The notes below the pieces were generated by a model. The model ran no database searches. It worked only from the letters and a program-made list of their open reading frames with translations, and had not been told where the DNA came from. The position numbers and the translations under genes are program-made. Shown in pieces: positions 32,125 through 43,267 of a stretch of DNA of 64,000 bases (position 1 is the first letter of the stretch; every line of letters begins with the position of its first letter). The stretch comes from Trichuris trichiura (taxonomy: Eukaryota; Nematoda; Enoplea; Trichinellida; Trichuridae): assembly GCA_037903355.1 (NCBI GenBank), contig JBAJFE010000038.1:2542001-2606000 (forward strand), read 5' to 3'.

Positions 32125-33214
32125 AGCATCGACGACCCATAACATGCACCCTTTTTTTCCTTATGATGGCACTCAGTTTTTCTAAGATGAAGTCTGTTTC
32201 GAAATCCTTCATATTTTTTTGACTGGGCTTTTAGATTCAAGCTTTTTTCATAAAACAATAGTATTTCTGTGTCTAAGAGCTAAAGACGTGATACGGTGGA
32301 ACTTCAAAACGCTCAGTTAATAAAACATTCGATTCCTCAAAGTACTGTTTCTTGTTGACAAATTCTCAAGGATGTTCCATGTTTTGAAAAACCTTATTCG
32401 AATACGCTCTTAATTTTTAAGGATCGGCTCGTACTGCCTTCTTTACGGTGAACATTCGACAAGCTGCGTCCAGGCTTCAGAATGTTTTGAACAAACATTA
32501 CCCAAAAACGGGACAGCAGTGACAGTTTCTCAGCATGAAAACATGCGGTTCTTTTACTGAGAGTCCTATGCTCAAAAAGTACTGCTGTATAAGAAAGAAG
32601 AAAGATGCAACCTTCGCACCCACTAGGGCAGTAATTCCTAAAGTGGACGATATCGCCCCCTTGGGGGCGATGTTTTCGAAACGAAGCATCAAAAATTTGG
32701 GGGGGGGGGGGGGGGGTCAGCGAAGCGTTTAGGAAAGTGCAGCTACTACGCAACGTGGCTCTTTTCTCTCATCGCCTGTTACTCGGTCTCCCCGATGGTG
32801 AAATAGCACGATCGAACTTGCCAAAAATGAACAACATCAGTGATACATTTATCACGCTTTCATATTAACGTGCGTCATGGAGCGATGAATCCATCATTTC
32901 CAGTTAGCTATCGTGACAGCTCCTGCCTTAAGTAACCGAAACCGGTGACTACTAACGTTAATAAACGAGCGGGGCGTCTTAGCGCCTAGCGTTAACGAAA
33001 AGAAGCAGCATTTCTCTTTCCAGACTTCGCCAGCCGTAATCTTTCGATGTTTGTTACCGAAACTTGAGAAATCGTTATAGTGAGCTTTTGAAAAAAAGCA
33101 AAAGTGAAGCGAATGAGTAAAAGAAGAGCGCATTAGCAAACGCTCAAGGTTTCGCTTTTTGTCACTTCCCAAAGGGAGTTTTACAGGTACAACAACACCA
33201 CCTTTCTATTATTT
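32125..33214. other. No gene recognised
   Basis: A run of 17 G lies at 32700-32716. Around 32640-32670 the palindromic ATCGCCCCCTTGGGGGCGAT resembles the subterminal hairpin of the hAT-Buster elements (53405-53430), so a small hAT remnant may lie here. Nothing coding was recognised. Confidence 0.4.
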
Positions 33215-33222
33215 GTGTAGCT

Positions 33223-34490
33223 CAGTGTTTCTCACGGTGGGGCAGGTGCCCCACCAAGGAGGCCCTTGTGAAATCCAGGGGGCCCAGAGCGCCAGGGGGT
33301 CCGTTGGGGGGCCCAGAGCGCCAGGGGGTCCGTTGGGGGGCCCATTTGAGCTGTGTGGGGCACATGCCCCACCTGGGCCATCGTGTTGTCGTGCATCGGA
33401 AGGTGAGGTCCGAGGGTGAGGTACTGTGCGTACTGGTTAAGATACAGTTGCATGCTATGCGTGATACCGGGTACCCCCAATCCAGCACATGAACCAATCA
33501 CCGCTCGTGAAAATGGCCATTCAGAACACGCGACAGAAGGGATGGCATGTTTGTCATCGTGACCTTCCCGGCGTAGGGTTGGGTAAGAAAAGCTTCCTGC
33601 TGAGAAGCATTTAGCGCAGAGCACATGGTTCACATCAGAGAATGGTTGTCCGCGTTATCAGAATGCGCCATAGTTTCTGTGATGTATTTGTACCTGCTTT
33701 ACGATTCAACCAGCGATTAGCGCGTGTTCGCAGCTGCAGCTTGGTAGCAATAACTCTGCCTTAGAATTTTGTCAACGATTACCATCTCTCGCCCAGGCTC
33801 TGTGAAAAGTCGGCTCCCTTTTTCTTCCCTTTCTTTCCTCGCGTCTATTGTCCACGCAGCTACAATGCAAGCATCCGCGTTAGCGACAGGGAATTGCCTG
33901 TGCTGCTCACATATTTTCTGGAAACACTTTGTCGGTACGGTTGCTTCTCTCCTACGCTCGTTTCAGTTTTGCAAGATGTCACTGCAAGAAGAGCTGCTGG
34001 AGTTGCAGTTGAACGTGGAGTTGGAGGGCAGGTTGTCACAGGGTTGTCAGCAGTTCTGGCTGCAGAGAAATCCTAGAGTTGTACTGTGGCGTATGGGATG
34101 TGGTAAAAAAAGTTACTGGTTTATCTTCCCTCATCGAGTCTAGTGGAGCGCGCATTTAGTATCATTACGGACCTAATGACCAAGAAACGCTGTCAGCTAC
34201 AAATAGTCAGACGCGGCGATCTATGTTTGCGAGTTACCTCGATCGAGCCCAACACCGACAGGCTAGTTCGATTGCATCTGGGCGAGCCAAGCAGCTCTTG
34301 TTGACTTCTCGAAAAACAATTTGCAGAAATAAATCAGTACAGCTATAGTTGACCTTCTAGCGTTGCAACCATTTCAGCCAATCAGTGCGTTGAAATTGGC
34401 CAATCAATGCGCTCGAAGTTGGCCAATCAGAACAGGGGGGCCCGGACGCTCGGAAGCGTTCTCAGGGGGGCCCAAGCTTGAGAAACACTG
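33223..34490 (+). mobile_element. Internally deleted hAT-Buster, element B copy 2
   Basis: 1268 bp with ends CAGTGTTTCTCACGGTGG and, inward from the right, CAGTGTTTCTCAAGCTTG, flanked by perfect GTGTAGCT (33215-33222, 34491-34498). It corresponds to the element at 50128-52899 in inverse orientation. About 750 bases of the 5' region are present, then the sequence jumps at about 33975 to the last part of the transposase (LQEELLELQ ... GCQQFWLQ), so the BED finger and the catalytic core are deleted. A short tandem duplication of a GGGGGGCCCAGAGCGCC phrase lies at about 33278-33345. Confidence 0.85.
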
Positions 34491-34498
34491 GTGTAGCT

Positions 34499-36063
34499 CT
34501 TTTGGTGTCTCAATCGCATTGCTAGACATCGAAAATAGCGATTTCTTAACAACGAAGAGAATGAATGGGAGAAAGAAGTGAGAGAATAGTCACAAAATCG
34601 CCATCTGTAACAGTTCACTCATATTCTTTCTTTATAGAATCCATCGTTGAAGTAAACTTCTTATATATCTTTGTCGCAAGAGTAAAATTCTTTTTTCAGT
34701 GGAATATTGTAAGCCTCTGCGTCGTTATCAGATGTTTCATGGCAATCATTCGACAATCCTTTCCTTGTTTTCACCTCTTCGTGTAGCCCTGCAGTCATAC
34801 ACTGTATTGCTCACCAAGCTCCACTCTTCCTTACTTGAGGCATTCCACGACTACTTAATCTGAAAAACTTTCCAATTTTTTCGATTGCAAGATTAATTTT
34901 GCTGTTTTAAATTGGGAAAATTAGGTATTTTACATTTTTCAGTTTTCAAGTCAAATTTCCTTTAGCTAATATAGCTTTTGAATTTCCCTTTTGAAATTAG
35001 CTTTGCAGTGACTTCAGCGCCTCGTAAAGATTTCATCACTCAGTTGTGGTGTACAGAACGCCGGTTATGGTATCGGTTGCAAGCAGATTTAAGGTGACTT
35101 CAGCTGGGCATTGTTATAACGTGTCGCGCTCTATTATTCACGTAAAGCTCCGGTGAACTTTTTGTTTGTGCTTATTGAAGACTGGATACCTTAATTATAA
35201 ATCTCACCATTACAATTATTCTGCAACTTATCTACGGACTAAAGTCTGCATTCATATATACCACAGAGGACCTGTGTTCAGCGAATGAGACAAGGTACTC
35301 ATTTATTAGTATTTATTAAAGGGTCTTTATTCAATTTATTTTATCTTATTTCAAGTATATTTTATTTTATTTTATTAAATTCTGTCTTCGTTTCCTTAAT
35401 GCTGGTAGGGCCTTTGTAGAGCAAGAGTGCATGTGAGCGTGCGGTAGCGATGGGAGAAATAGAACCAAAGTGTTTTAATAGAATGTTTGGCACGATTTAT
35501 ACTCAAGGAACAAAAACTAAAATTTAACACCTAGGTTGGTTGAATGAAGTAATCAATCAGCAATTAATCTTAATCAGAAGAGCAGTCATAATTGGTGACA
35601 AATTCGCGCCTTTTTACTTCATGGAGGTGGCGTCATTTATGCCCTACCGTCGACGTAATTACGGCCTTGTCATTCCGCGCTCCGGACGGAATAGAGTGAG
35701 CTCTGAAAGGTCCACAGACAGATGTACTTTTATCAACAATCAACGGGTTGCTTACTCTAAAATTATGCATACACCTCTCCGGAAAACGAGGGCCCGAACT
35801 TGTCATGAATTATGACACCACCCGCCAAAAGATTAATCATTGATTGGGAACTTCATTAGCGAATGTGGACATGCCAAATTCCAGTTTTTTCATCAGGTAT
35901 ATAATCAGTGGACAACGTTCTATCAAATGGATAGGTTTGTACCTCCTTTATTGGACTTCACGTTCGCGCTTGTCCCAGAGAAATTGTCACTTCTATCTGG
36001 CCATACGTGCTTTTTAAGTGCTTTCTGGAATTACTTCCAATGACTGACTGATAATATTGAGCT
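34499..36063. other. No gene recognised
   Basis: AT-rich in the middle (35330-35400 consists largely of TTTTA repeats). The open frame at 35540-35815 has no family resemblance. No element ends were recognised. Confidence 0.35.
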
Positions 36064-36142
36064 ATTAACTAAAATTTCGAAAAACAGGATGTCTTTTAAC
36101 AGGCTTGAATAGTTTCATAGTAGATCTTCAGATTCACGGGTT

Positions 36143-36577
36143 TTGCCTGTTGACAGCAGACCCGGTGTCGTTTATCAGATAAAGTGTGGTTGCAACGCCT
36201 CCTACATAGGAGAAACGGGCAACACTTTACTTAAGAGATTCGGCCAACACATGAAGAATGTGTTGACATACAAGAACGCCGAACGAAGATTCAATGGGGT
36301 ACAGGCCACCGGCCGAGGGCGACCACCTACAACGGACCCTCGAAAAGCCATGGAGAACGCGATAAGTGCCTCAGTGATCGTTGAGCACGCATCTCGGTGC
36401 ACACTCGACCCGCACCCGAAGATCATATGCCACGAAAACTTATTACATCTTAGGCGTATTAAGGAGGCTCTCTACATCCAGTGCAACTCCACTATTAATC
36501 GCGACAATGGCGTGGAGGTTAGTGAAGTATGGGCTGCGCCGATTAATAAATTCCAATGCTGCGCCCTACCCAACTAA
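36143..36577 (+). pseudogene. PLE GIY-YIG endonuclease, 3' coding end
   Basis: An open frame of 144 residues encoding the C-terminal endonuclease of a PLE protein: GVVYQIKCGCNASYIGETGNTLLKRF (GIY-YIG motif with an intact YIGET), a GRGRPPTTDP turn, SASVIVEHASRC, and the C-terminal RRIKEALYIQCNSTINRDNGVEVSEVW. This domain nicks the target DNA in PLEs. The reverse transcriptase part is missing through 5' truncation, so it is a fragment rather than a gene. Confidence 0.85.
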
Positions 36578-36640
36578 TCAAACACCCATTGTACCCATGT
36601 GCTATATAAACCCCTTACCGATTAAACACCTTCTCCCCCA

Positions 36641-36682
36641 CACTGCTGACGACGGAACACGAGCAGTTCCGAAACGTACGGT
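36641..36682 (+). ncRNA. Hammerhead-like motif in PLE end
   Basis: CTGACGA, then CGGAAC/GTTCCG (six perfect pairs) and AAAC. Core boxes are intact. It lies 60 bases after the stop codon of the endonuclease frame. Confidence 0.6.
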
Positions 36683-37371
36683 ATTCGTTTTGTTCTGTAA
36701 TTTCTCTAACAATTTGCTCATCCATCCGTTGGTAGGGCATTTTAAAGTTTACTTACAGATACACCCAACAGGCAAAACCCGTGAATCTGAAGATCTACTA
36801 TGAAATTAACTAAAATTGTTACAATTAAATAGGTAAGATTGCGTAACGGTGCGTATATTTTCACATTTTTATTTATTACTGCTAATATTTTATCTGTTTA
36901 CTGTTTGAAAACAGCACGAAGTCGTTCGAAAGCAAAAGGCATTACAAGAAACGATTTTGTTCTAAAGTTAAAAAATCCCGTTACGAAGAAAATAGAATAC
37001 AAGAAACAATTGTTTAATTTTCAAGTTTACTATAAGGCCTGTGTAGGTGCTGATTATGCATGCAGAAATAGGAAATCAGATTTGCATGCATGCAGGCAGC
37101 TACTTTGCCATTCTTTAAACTTAATTGTACCCAACCTGACATTCCTAACTGAAGAGTGACTAACGTTTAGTTTTTTCACTATGCCACAATACAGCTCAGA
37201 GTATTTGAAATATAGTTTTATCTCTCTACCAGTTAATAAGCATTCACCTACATGTTTGATATGCGAAAAGTGTTCTCAGACGAATCAATGAAACCATCAA
37301 GATTGCAAGAGCACTTGAAAGGAGTACATCCTGACAAGTCTAATAAAGGAATGGCTTATTTCAATCACTTT

Positions 37372-37735
37372 CATAATGAAGATATTTATTACGGATAATT
37401 CCCGTTTGTTCTGTATATGTAGAAAAACTTCGGAGCTTTTAGGTCATTCGAGACCCGTCATCAGCGGTCTTAGGTTATCATAATGAAGAAATTTATTACG
37501 GATAATTCCTGTTTGTTCTGTATATGTAGAAAAACATCGGAGCTTTCAGGTCATTCGAGACCCGTCATCAGCGGTCTTAGGTTCTAGACCTAGAACCTAG
37601 AACCTAAGACCGCTGATGACGGGTCTCGAATGACCTGAAAGCTCCGGAGTTTTTCTACATATACAGAACAAACGGGAATTATCCGTAATAAATTTCTTCA
37701 TTATGAAAACATTTGTTCCCGTACCAAGAAACCCC
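37372..37735. mobile_element. PLE terminal-only insert with 15-bp TSD
   Basis: 364 bp flanked by the perfect duplication TATTTCAATCACTTT (37357-37371 and 37736-37750). It consists of two tandem terminal units on the minus strand (about 37372-37482 and 37483-37590) and one inverted unit (about 37591-37735), and has no coding sequence. Three hammerhead-like cores lie at 37427-37468 (-), 37533-37574 (-) and 37609-37650 (+). Confidence 0.85.
37609..37650 (+). ncRNA. Hammerhead-like motif (with two minus-strand partners)
   Basis: CTGATGA, CGGGTC/GACCTG hairpin, AAAG, CTCCGGAG, TTT. Both core boxes are intact. The partners at 37427-37468 and 37533-37574 read the same on the minus strand. Confidence 0.6.
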
Positions 37736-40700
37736 TATTTCAATCACTTTGGCAAAAATTCTACAAAAAACCAACACTGCGAAGTATCCTGCCCTCTGCT
37801 TCTCAAACGGGCTACTTGCTTTTTAAAATAATTGATTACTAGTTGCGAAATCAGGAAAGCCACATCGCATCGCCAAAGAGCTTACTGCTTCCTGCCACCA
37901 GTGAAAATCTACGTAGTTGCTGCACATATCACCAATTGAAATAATCAGAAAAATTCCCTTGAGCAATAATACGGTGCAGAGGAGAATCGACGAAATCAGC
38001 AGTGACATAGAAGAAACTTTATGCAATTCTTTGAGGACTACATCATCCTTGCAACCTGATGAATCCACTTTGCCCGGCAATGAGATATTAATGCTAGCCT
38101 AAGTTTGCTTTTTGAAAGACGATCGTTTAGAACAGTAGTTATTGTTCGCCAAAGAACTTGTAACCGACACTAAAGGAGAGTCAATATTTCGCGCTGTAAA
38201 AAAATTTTTCAAAGAAAAGAATATCCCTATTGCGAACATAACGAGAGTAGCAACTGATGGAACGCCAACCATGGATGCGCAACTTGGATATATTGCGCAT
38301 TTGAAGTAGGTGGTTCCGAGCGTGTTGGCTGTTAACTGCGTAATTCATCGGCAGCATTTGGTAGCAAAACATCTTAGCGACCGTATGCGTTGCTCACTGC
38401 AGTTTGTAATTTCGGAGGTGAACAAAATCAAGAGTAAATCGTTGAATGAGAGATTATTCGGTCAGTTGGGAAAGGCGAAAGATGAAGAGTTTAACTGTTT
38501 ACTACTTTATACTGAACTTCGTTGATTATCGAAAGGCACTTGCTTGAGCCGCTTTTACAGTCTTTTTGGAACAGTTTTGGAATTCTTAGGGGACGAGAAT
38601 GCTACACTGCGAGATAATTTGAAGAAATTCAAAAACGACATCGCATACCTGACAGAATTATACCCAAAGTTCAACGAAATGAATTTGACGCTGCAGAGCG
38701 ATGACCTTAATTTAAAACAAACGCCATTTTATCTGCATTCATTTCAAAGCTAATAATTTGCACAAACGAAACTTGGCACGTGGCGGGTTTTGTCAGTTCC
38801 TACTCTTTGCAGCACTCAAGAAAAATTTAGAAGTCGCTCATGAAGACATCTTGGTGTACTGCCATCACTTGGAAATGCTGCGCGCGGATCTTGTGAAACG
38901 ATTCAGTGACATTCTATCCATGAAAATTCCAGAGGCGGTTGTAGACCCATTGTGCAATGTGGAAGAGGCAGCAATGAAACCACAGGAAAAGTTAGTACAA
39001 TTGCAAAGCAATGAAGAGATAAAACCGAAGCTTAGGAGCGGGTATCACCAGTTTCGGTTGCAGCGAGAAGCATCACAACTTTATTCTCGGTTACGGAGCG
39101 TTGTGCAAAAGTTTCTCATCGCTTTTCCATCTTCATACTTAGTCGGACGTGGACTCAGTGAAGTTACTGCCTGCTGAGTAAGAAAAAGAATCGGCTACAA
39201 ATAGCGAAACGAGGCGACCTGACAATAATGCTCACAAATATTCATCCTGTTGTAAAAAAATTAGTTTGACTTCATCAGGCGCATCTTTCGCATCGAAAAG
39301 TTGATGGCTATGTTATCCTAAAGGTAATAAAGGAACACTGTCATGAACTTCCACTGTAGTCTTTTTTCTCATTTGTCAAAAAGCTTTGGCTACGCATTTT
39401 AAATTGTTCTATCACTTTGCAAACAGAACGTCTTGTGAAGCAGAGACAGTCAAAATTCTGAAGTCAAAAGCCCTTACGTTCAAAACACCGAAAGGAAAAA
39501 GTCCTGGAAAGAAAAACTACCACTGTCTTGCTCCCTGCCTCTTTGTCAAGTAATTTTATTCTCGGACAATTGATCGTTCAGGACTTCGACAGATCAAGAT
39601 GTTGACGGTTCGAGGTTTTGTCATTCAAGATTTCAAAACCGGAGATTTTGTCTCACTTCAGATTTCGACATACGCGCTCTGTAATGATCCGCAAGGCCTT
39701 ATGATTTTATTGTTACGGAAGATAACCCGTTTAATATGCAGAGAAAGTCAGTGAACCGATAACAGTGGAGCATCGCGGCACGCCTTGACCTATCCCCGCC
39801 GTCGAGTCAACTCATGTCTGGGTAGTCCGCCACTAAGGGAGATATGGGGGGGGGGCGATGACAAAATGTTTGCTCCAAAAGGGGGCGATGGCACGAAAAA
39901 GTTTGTGAACCACTGCAATAGAGCAAAGTGGGGAACGTTCGATCCGCGGGACCATTCCATCTGGCCTGCGAACCATTCGCACCCACTCGCTGAAGCGACT
40001 ACAAACGGATGCCAGATCCAGTGAAATGTGATTGTGGGAGCCTATTTTTCATAATGCAATAAACTTATTGCACGTGAATCCGAGTAATAACGTAAATTTT
40101 GCGTAACAAGCAGGGAGCGTCAGGCTGTGTAGGAAGGCTTCCTCGCTGTCGGCTTTGTCGACAAGCGGACGTCGTTAGTCTTCAGAGGCAAGCAGTAGGC
40201 AACACTTAAGTGGGCGTCGGTAGCGTGGACCATTGGCCGCCTACCGATCCAAAGGATTGTTCTTATCTCGCCTTATTGCTTTGTTCGAGATTAAGACTGT
40301 CCAGCTTGCCAGAACACTTTCGACAGTCACTGCTATCGTTCTCATCGTTTCGTGACGGCCGCCTGTCGTTTACGTCTTCGAAGTAAAAAGGTTATTTCAT
40401 ACTCTGTAGTTGCGATTAGATTCTTTAGAAACCGGTTGCATAACTCTCTCAAAATTCTGCTTTTTTGCTAGGAGTTAACCATAAAGTTATTATAAAAGCT
40501 GAGGTTTTGTGTACCTTATCGCAAGCCAGAGTGTGCGCTCATCTAACGCTAAAACTGTTCAGTTGAAAAAAATTGATGCGCAGTGTCGAACTTTCCAAAA
40601 GAAATGGACGAATGACTGTTTCTTCGTGGAGCTTAAAGCCAAGCCCGTTTGCCTCGTTTGTGGCGGCGCGATAGCTGTTATAAAAAAGCTAATAGGGAAC

Positions 40701-41536
40701 GGCATTGCAGCTCAAAACATGGCGAACTGCATGAATTAAAAGGCCAAGCGCGTCTGGATAGAATCAGTGCGCTTCAACAAAATTTGGAGCCACAACAAGC
40801 CGTTTTTACTAGGCCTAACTGCGACGGGTACAGCGTTCTTCAAACGCGTTAAGTGAGCAAAGCAGCTCAGGTCTCATGCGGAGGGTGAGTTTCTGAAAGA
40901 GTGCATGGCTGCAGCTGCGAGCTTATTAGAACCAGGCAATGAAATCCTGTTCGACAACGTTAGCCTTTTTTGAAAAATTGCCCCAGATCAAATCACTGAC
41001 TTGGCAGAAGACATTGAAAAAACGCTGAAGCCTACTGCAGTTAACTTCGAATTTTTTCCATGGCTTGTGACTAGACTACGGAAGTAACAAATACCGCTCA
41101 ACTGGCCATTTTCCTTCGAAGGATGACTGCAGAGCTTCAGATGCGAGAAGAACTGCTATCCCTAGAAGCCATGCATAGCATCACAAGAGGTGAGGACATA
41201 TTTGAGAAACCCATTTTATCGATCGAACGACTTGGGCTAAAGTTTGAAAATTAAGTGGTCTTATTAGGGACGGTGCTCCAGCTATGGTTGGCTTGCAAAA
41301 AGGCCTAGTTGCGTTTGTTAAGAAGGAATGGATGATCTCGGTCTTGACCGGAGCGATTTGTTTGTATGCCATTCTATCATACATCGACAGAGTCTCTGTG
41401 CAGTCGCTGCGTTTCAACAATGTGATGTCAGTAATCGTGTTGTGCGCAAACTGTATGAAGAGCAAAGGGTTTAATAACCGCCCGTTTAAAGATTTTTTGA
41501 ATGAACTTTCTTCCGAATATGGTGATCTCGTTTATC

Positions 41537-41780
41537 TTTTTTTTCATAGTAGATCTTCAGATTCACGGGTTTGGCCTGTTGGATGTATCTGTAAACTTCA
41601 AAATGCCCTACCAACGGATGGATGAGCAAATTGTAAGAGGAAATACAGAACAATTTGCTCATCCATCCGTTGGTAGGGCATTTTGAAGTTTACTTACAGA
41701 TACATCCAACAGGCCAAACCCGTGAATCTGAAGATCTACTATGAAACTATTCAAGCCTGTTAAAAGACATCCTGTCTTTC
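41537..41780. mobile_element. Palindromic PLE terminal insert, 13-bp TSD
   Basis: 244 bp flanked by perfect GATCTCGTTTATC (41524-41536 and 41781-41793) inside the hAT transposase remnant. The two halves are inverse copies (GATCTTCAGATTCACGGG against CCCGTGAATCTGAAGATC) around a short centre near 41645. It is the terminal sequence of the PLE at 36077-36804. The hammerhead core itself is deleted from the centre. Confidence 0.88.
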
Positions 41781-42047
41781 GATCTCGTTTATCATTGCAA
41801 AGTTCGCTGGCTGAGTCGCGGGAACATGCTAATGAGGTTTTACCAACGGCGCAATGAAGTTATGCAGTTCATGGAGACCAATGGCAAACCTGTCAGGGAA
41901 CTAAGTGACAGCAAGTGGCTGTGACATGGCTTTCATGGTAGACATTGTCAAGTACCTGTCAGAACTAAATATCAAGCTGCAGGGTCCGAACCAGCTTCTC
42001 AGCTAACTGGTTTCAAACGTGGAACTATCTGAAGCTAAATTAAGGCT

Positions 42048-42357
42048 TCGAAAGACAGGGTGTCTTTCAACAGGCTTAGGTTGTTTCATAGTTGATCTTT
42101 TGATTCACGGGTTTGGCCTGTTTGATGTATCTGTAAGTAAACTTCGGATGGATGAGCAAATTGTTAGAGCAAAAACAGAACACTTTGGATACTTCCCTCA
42201 CACTGCTGACGACGGAACAAGAGCAGTTCCGAAACGTACGGTATCCAAAGTGTTCTGTATTTTCTCTAACTTGCTCATCCATCCGTTGGTAGGGCACTTT
42301 GAAATTTACTTACAGATACATCAAACAGGCCAAACCCGTGAATCAGATGATCAACCA
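42048..42357. mobile_element. Palindromic PLE terminal insert, 13-bp TSD
   Basis: 310 bp flanked by perfect CTAAATTAAGGCT (42035-42047 and 42358-42370). The halves are inverse copies (TTCACGGGTTTGGCCTG against CAGGCCAAACCCGTGAAT, and CAGAACACTTTGGATAC against its inverse). The centre holds a hammerhead-like motif at 42201-42240. Same family as 36077-36804. Confidence 0.88.
42201..42240 (+). ncRNA. Hammerhead-like motif at centre of palindrome
   Basis: CTGACGA, CGGAAC/GTTCCG hairpin, AAAC, then GTACG. Identical in core to 36641-36682, and centred in the 310-bp palindrome. Confidence 0.6.
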
Positions 42358-42376
42358 CTAAATTAAGGCTGTAGAA

Positions 42377-42581
42377 CATAGTTTCTCAACCTTTTTTGCC
42401 CCAGAACTCTCCTAGGCCATGTCAGGGCCCACCGGGGCCCCCCTAATCTTCGTAAGGGCCCACCGTTTATTGGGACAATGTCCTGCCGCATTATCCTCTA
42501 GGGCCCCCTGGCTTAAAGGGCTCCCCTAAAATTTCCCAGGACCCCCCCGGGGGGCCCCAGGGCCCACGTTGAGACACACTG
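42377..42581. mobile_element. hAT MITE, 205 bp
   Basis: Ends CATAGTTTCTCAACC and, inward from the right, CAGTGTGTCTCAACG. Flanked by perfect CTGTAGAA (42369-42376 and 42582-42589). GC-rich with GGGGCCC runs. It lies six bases beyond the PLE insert, so its TSD overlaps the last two bases of the PLE TSD. Confidence 0.85.
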
Positions 42582-43267
42582 CTGTAGAAACTGCAACTTG
42601 AAAAGGGCAAGACGGTATATTTCTCTACGCTCCAGGGACAGACGGCTCTACAACATTTGAGTATGCCGCTGAATATGCGAAACTACTTGAGGCGTTCAGC
42701 GAAATACTCAACGACGTGAAAAGTAGACAGATGCGACTGAACATCTTCGCAATTCCATTCAATGTTGAACCAGCTGATGTACCCGATAACCTGCAGCAGG
42801 AGACCATTCAGCTGCAAAGCGATGAGCTCAAAGCTAGATACAACAAATTCCCGCTACTTGACTTCTGTAAGCGTTACATAAGCAACGATGAAAGTTTGAG
42901 TTTGAAATACGCATTCATGTTTGAAATACGCGAGTTTGAAATACGCATTCATGTTAGGAACAACCTACTGCTGCGAGCAGTTCTTTTCAAAACTTATCAT
43001 CTCAAAGAGTCGTTTGCGATCCAGACTCACGGATGCAAATCTCGTAATCCAGCTGCGAGTAGCAACGTCATCAGGAGGAGCTCACATCACACGCCTTACC
43101 AGGGAAAGGCAATTCCAAGCATCCCATTACGGATGACTTAAATGAACATATGTACAAATAAAGCAGGCTATGTTTCTCGGTTGAATATTCTGTACGGCCC
43201 GCGAATGATCTTATAAACGTCAAAACGGCCTGCGGCATCAAACAGCTTCCCCATCCCGGCAATAGAG

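Larger units (their letters stand above)
36077..36804 (+). mobile_element. PLE 3' part with inverted terminal segments, 13-bp TSD
   Basis: A 728-bp insert flanked by perfect ATTAACTAAAATT (36064-36076 and 36805-36817). The left end (about 36077-36145) is the inverse of the right end (about 36740-36804), both PLE terminal sequence. Between them lie the GIY-YIG coding end and a hammerhead-like motif. It is a 5'-truncated copy bracketed by terminal segments. Confidence 0.85.
37190..39290 (+). pseudogene. hAT-Buster transposase pseudogene (copy H)
   Basis: Transposase of the ZBED5-like hAT type. Visible in order: NESMKPSRLQEHLKGVHPD-like BED part (about 37280-37335), IRKIPLSNNTVQRRIDEISSD, LQPDESTLPGNEI, VATDGTPTMDA, NCVIHRQHLVAKHLSDR, SKGTCLSRFYSLFG, and the dimerisation region ending around 39270. 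GAPSM has become GTPTM. Stops (for example at 38101, 38307, 38524 and 39176) and frameshifts break the frame. The PLE insert splits the BED finger from the rest. Confidence 0.8.
36830..39915 (+). mobile_element. hAT-Buster copy, second subfamily (copy H)
   Basis: The right terminus GTTTGTGAACCACTG ends at 39915 and matches, inverted, the left end of copy I at 43666 (CAGTGGTTCCCAAAC). The two copies share 5' region, transposase and 3' region. The left boundary is approximate. A PLE insert lies at 37372-37735. Confidence 0.7.
40506..43130 (+). pseudogene. GTF2IRD2/ZBED-like hAT transposase, pseudogene
   Basis: The N-terminus reads FQKKWTNDCFFVELKAKPVCLVCGG, then KKANRERHCSSKHGELHELKGQARLDRI, a BED-like zinc finger with CLVC and H-x4-H, in the style of the vertebrate domesticated GTF2IRD2/FAM200 proteins. 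Later pieces are DIEKTLKPTAVNFEFF, GWLAKRPSCV-like catalytic region, FNNVMSVIVLCANCMKSKGFNNRPFKDFLNELSSEYGDL, LMRFYQRRNEVMQFME, FAIPFNVEPADVPDNLQQETIQLQSDELKARY and FGTTYCCEQFFSKL. The frame is broken by stops, shifts and three insertions. The insert at 41537-41780 splits the phrase before VYHCKVRWLSR. Confidence 0.8.
39924..43259 (+). mobile_element. hAT element of GTF2IRD2-like type
   Basis: 3.3-kb element with ends CAAAGTGGGGAACG and, inward from the right, CCGGGATGGGGAAG, flanked by perfect CAATAGAG (39916-39923 and 43260-43267). It sits directly against the end of hAT copy H. It contains two PLE terminal inserts and a 205-bp MITE. A deleted relative is at 17995-18482. Confidence 0.85.

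Noticed and set aside
33222..33633. Pro/Gly-rich open frames on both strands at the end of the deleted hAT
   Set aside because: They derive from the GC-rich GGGGCCC repeats of the hAT subterminal region.
35540..35815. 91-codon open frame in an otherwise unassigned region
   Set aside because: No domain, repeat or splice support was seen; the length is not unusual for chance.
36839..37159. 106-codon open frame with a hydrophobic N-terminus resembling a secreted peptide
   Set aside because: It lies in the 5' region of hAT copy H; the corresponding stretch in copy I (46890-47060) is not open, so it is probably chance.
37427..37650. CRISPR-like array from three repeated 40-bp motifs
   Set aside because: The copies are in two orientations, differ in spacing and belong to PLE termini with a host-type TSD; the genome is eukaryotic.
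41537..42357. MicroRNA precursors from the long hairpins
   Set aside because: The hairpins are 240-310 bp, near-perfect and repeated elsewhere as transposon termini; there is no evidence for a discrete miRNA stem.
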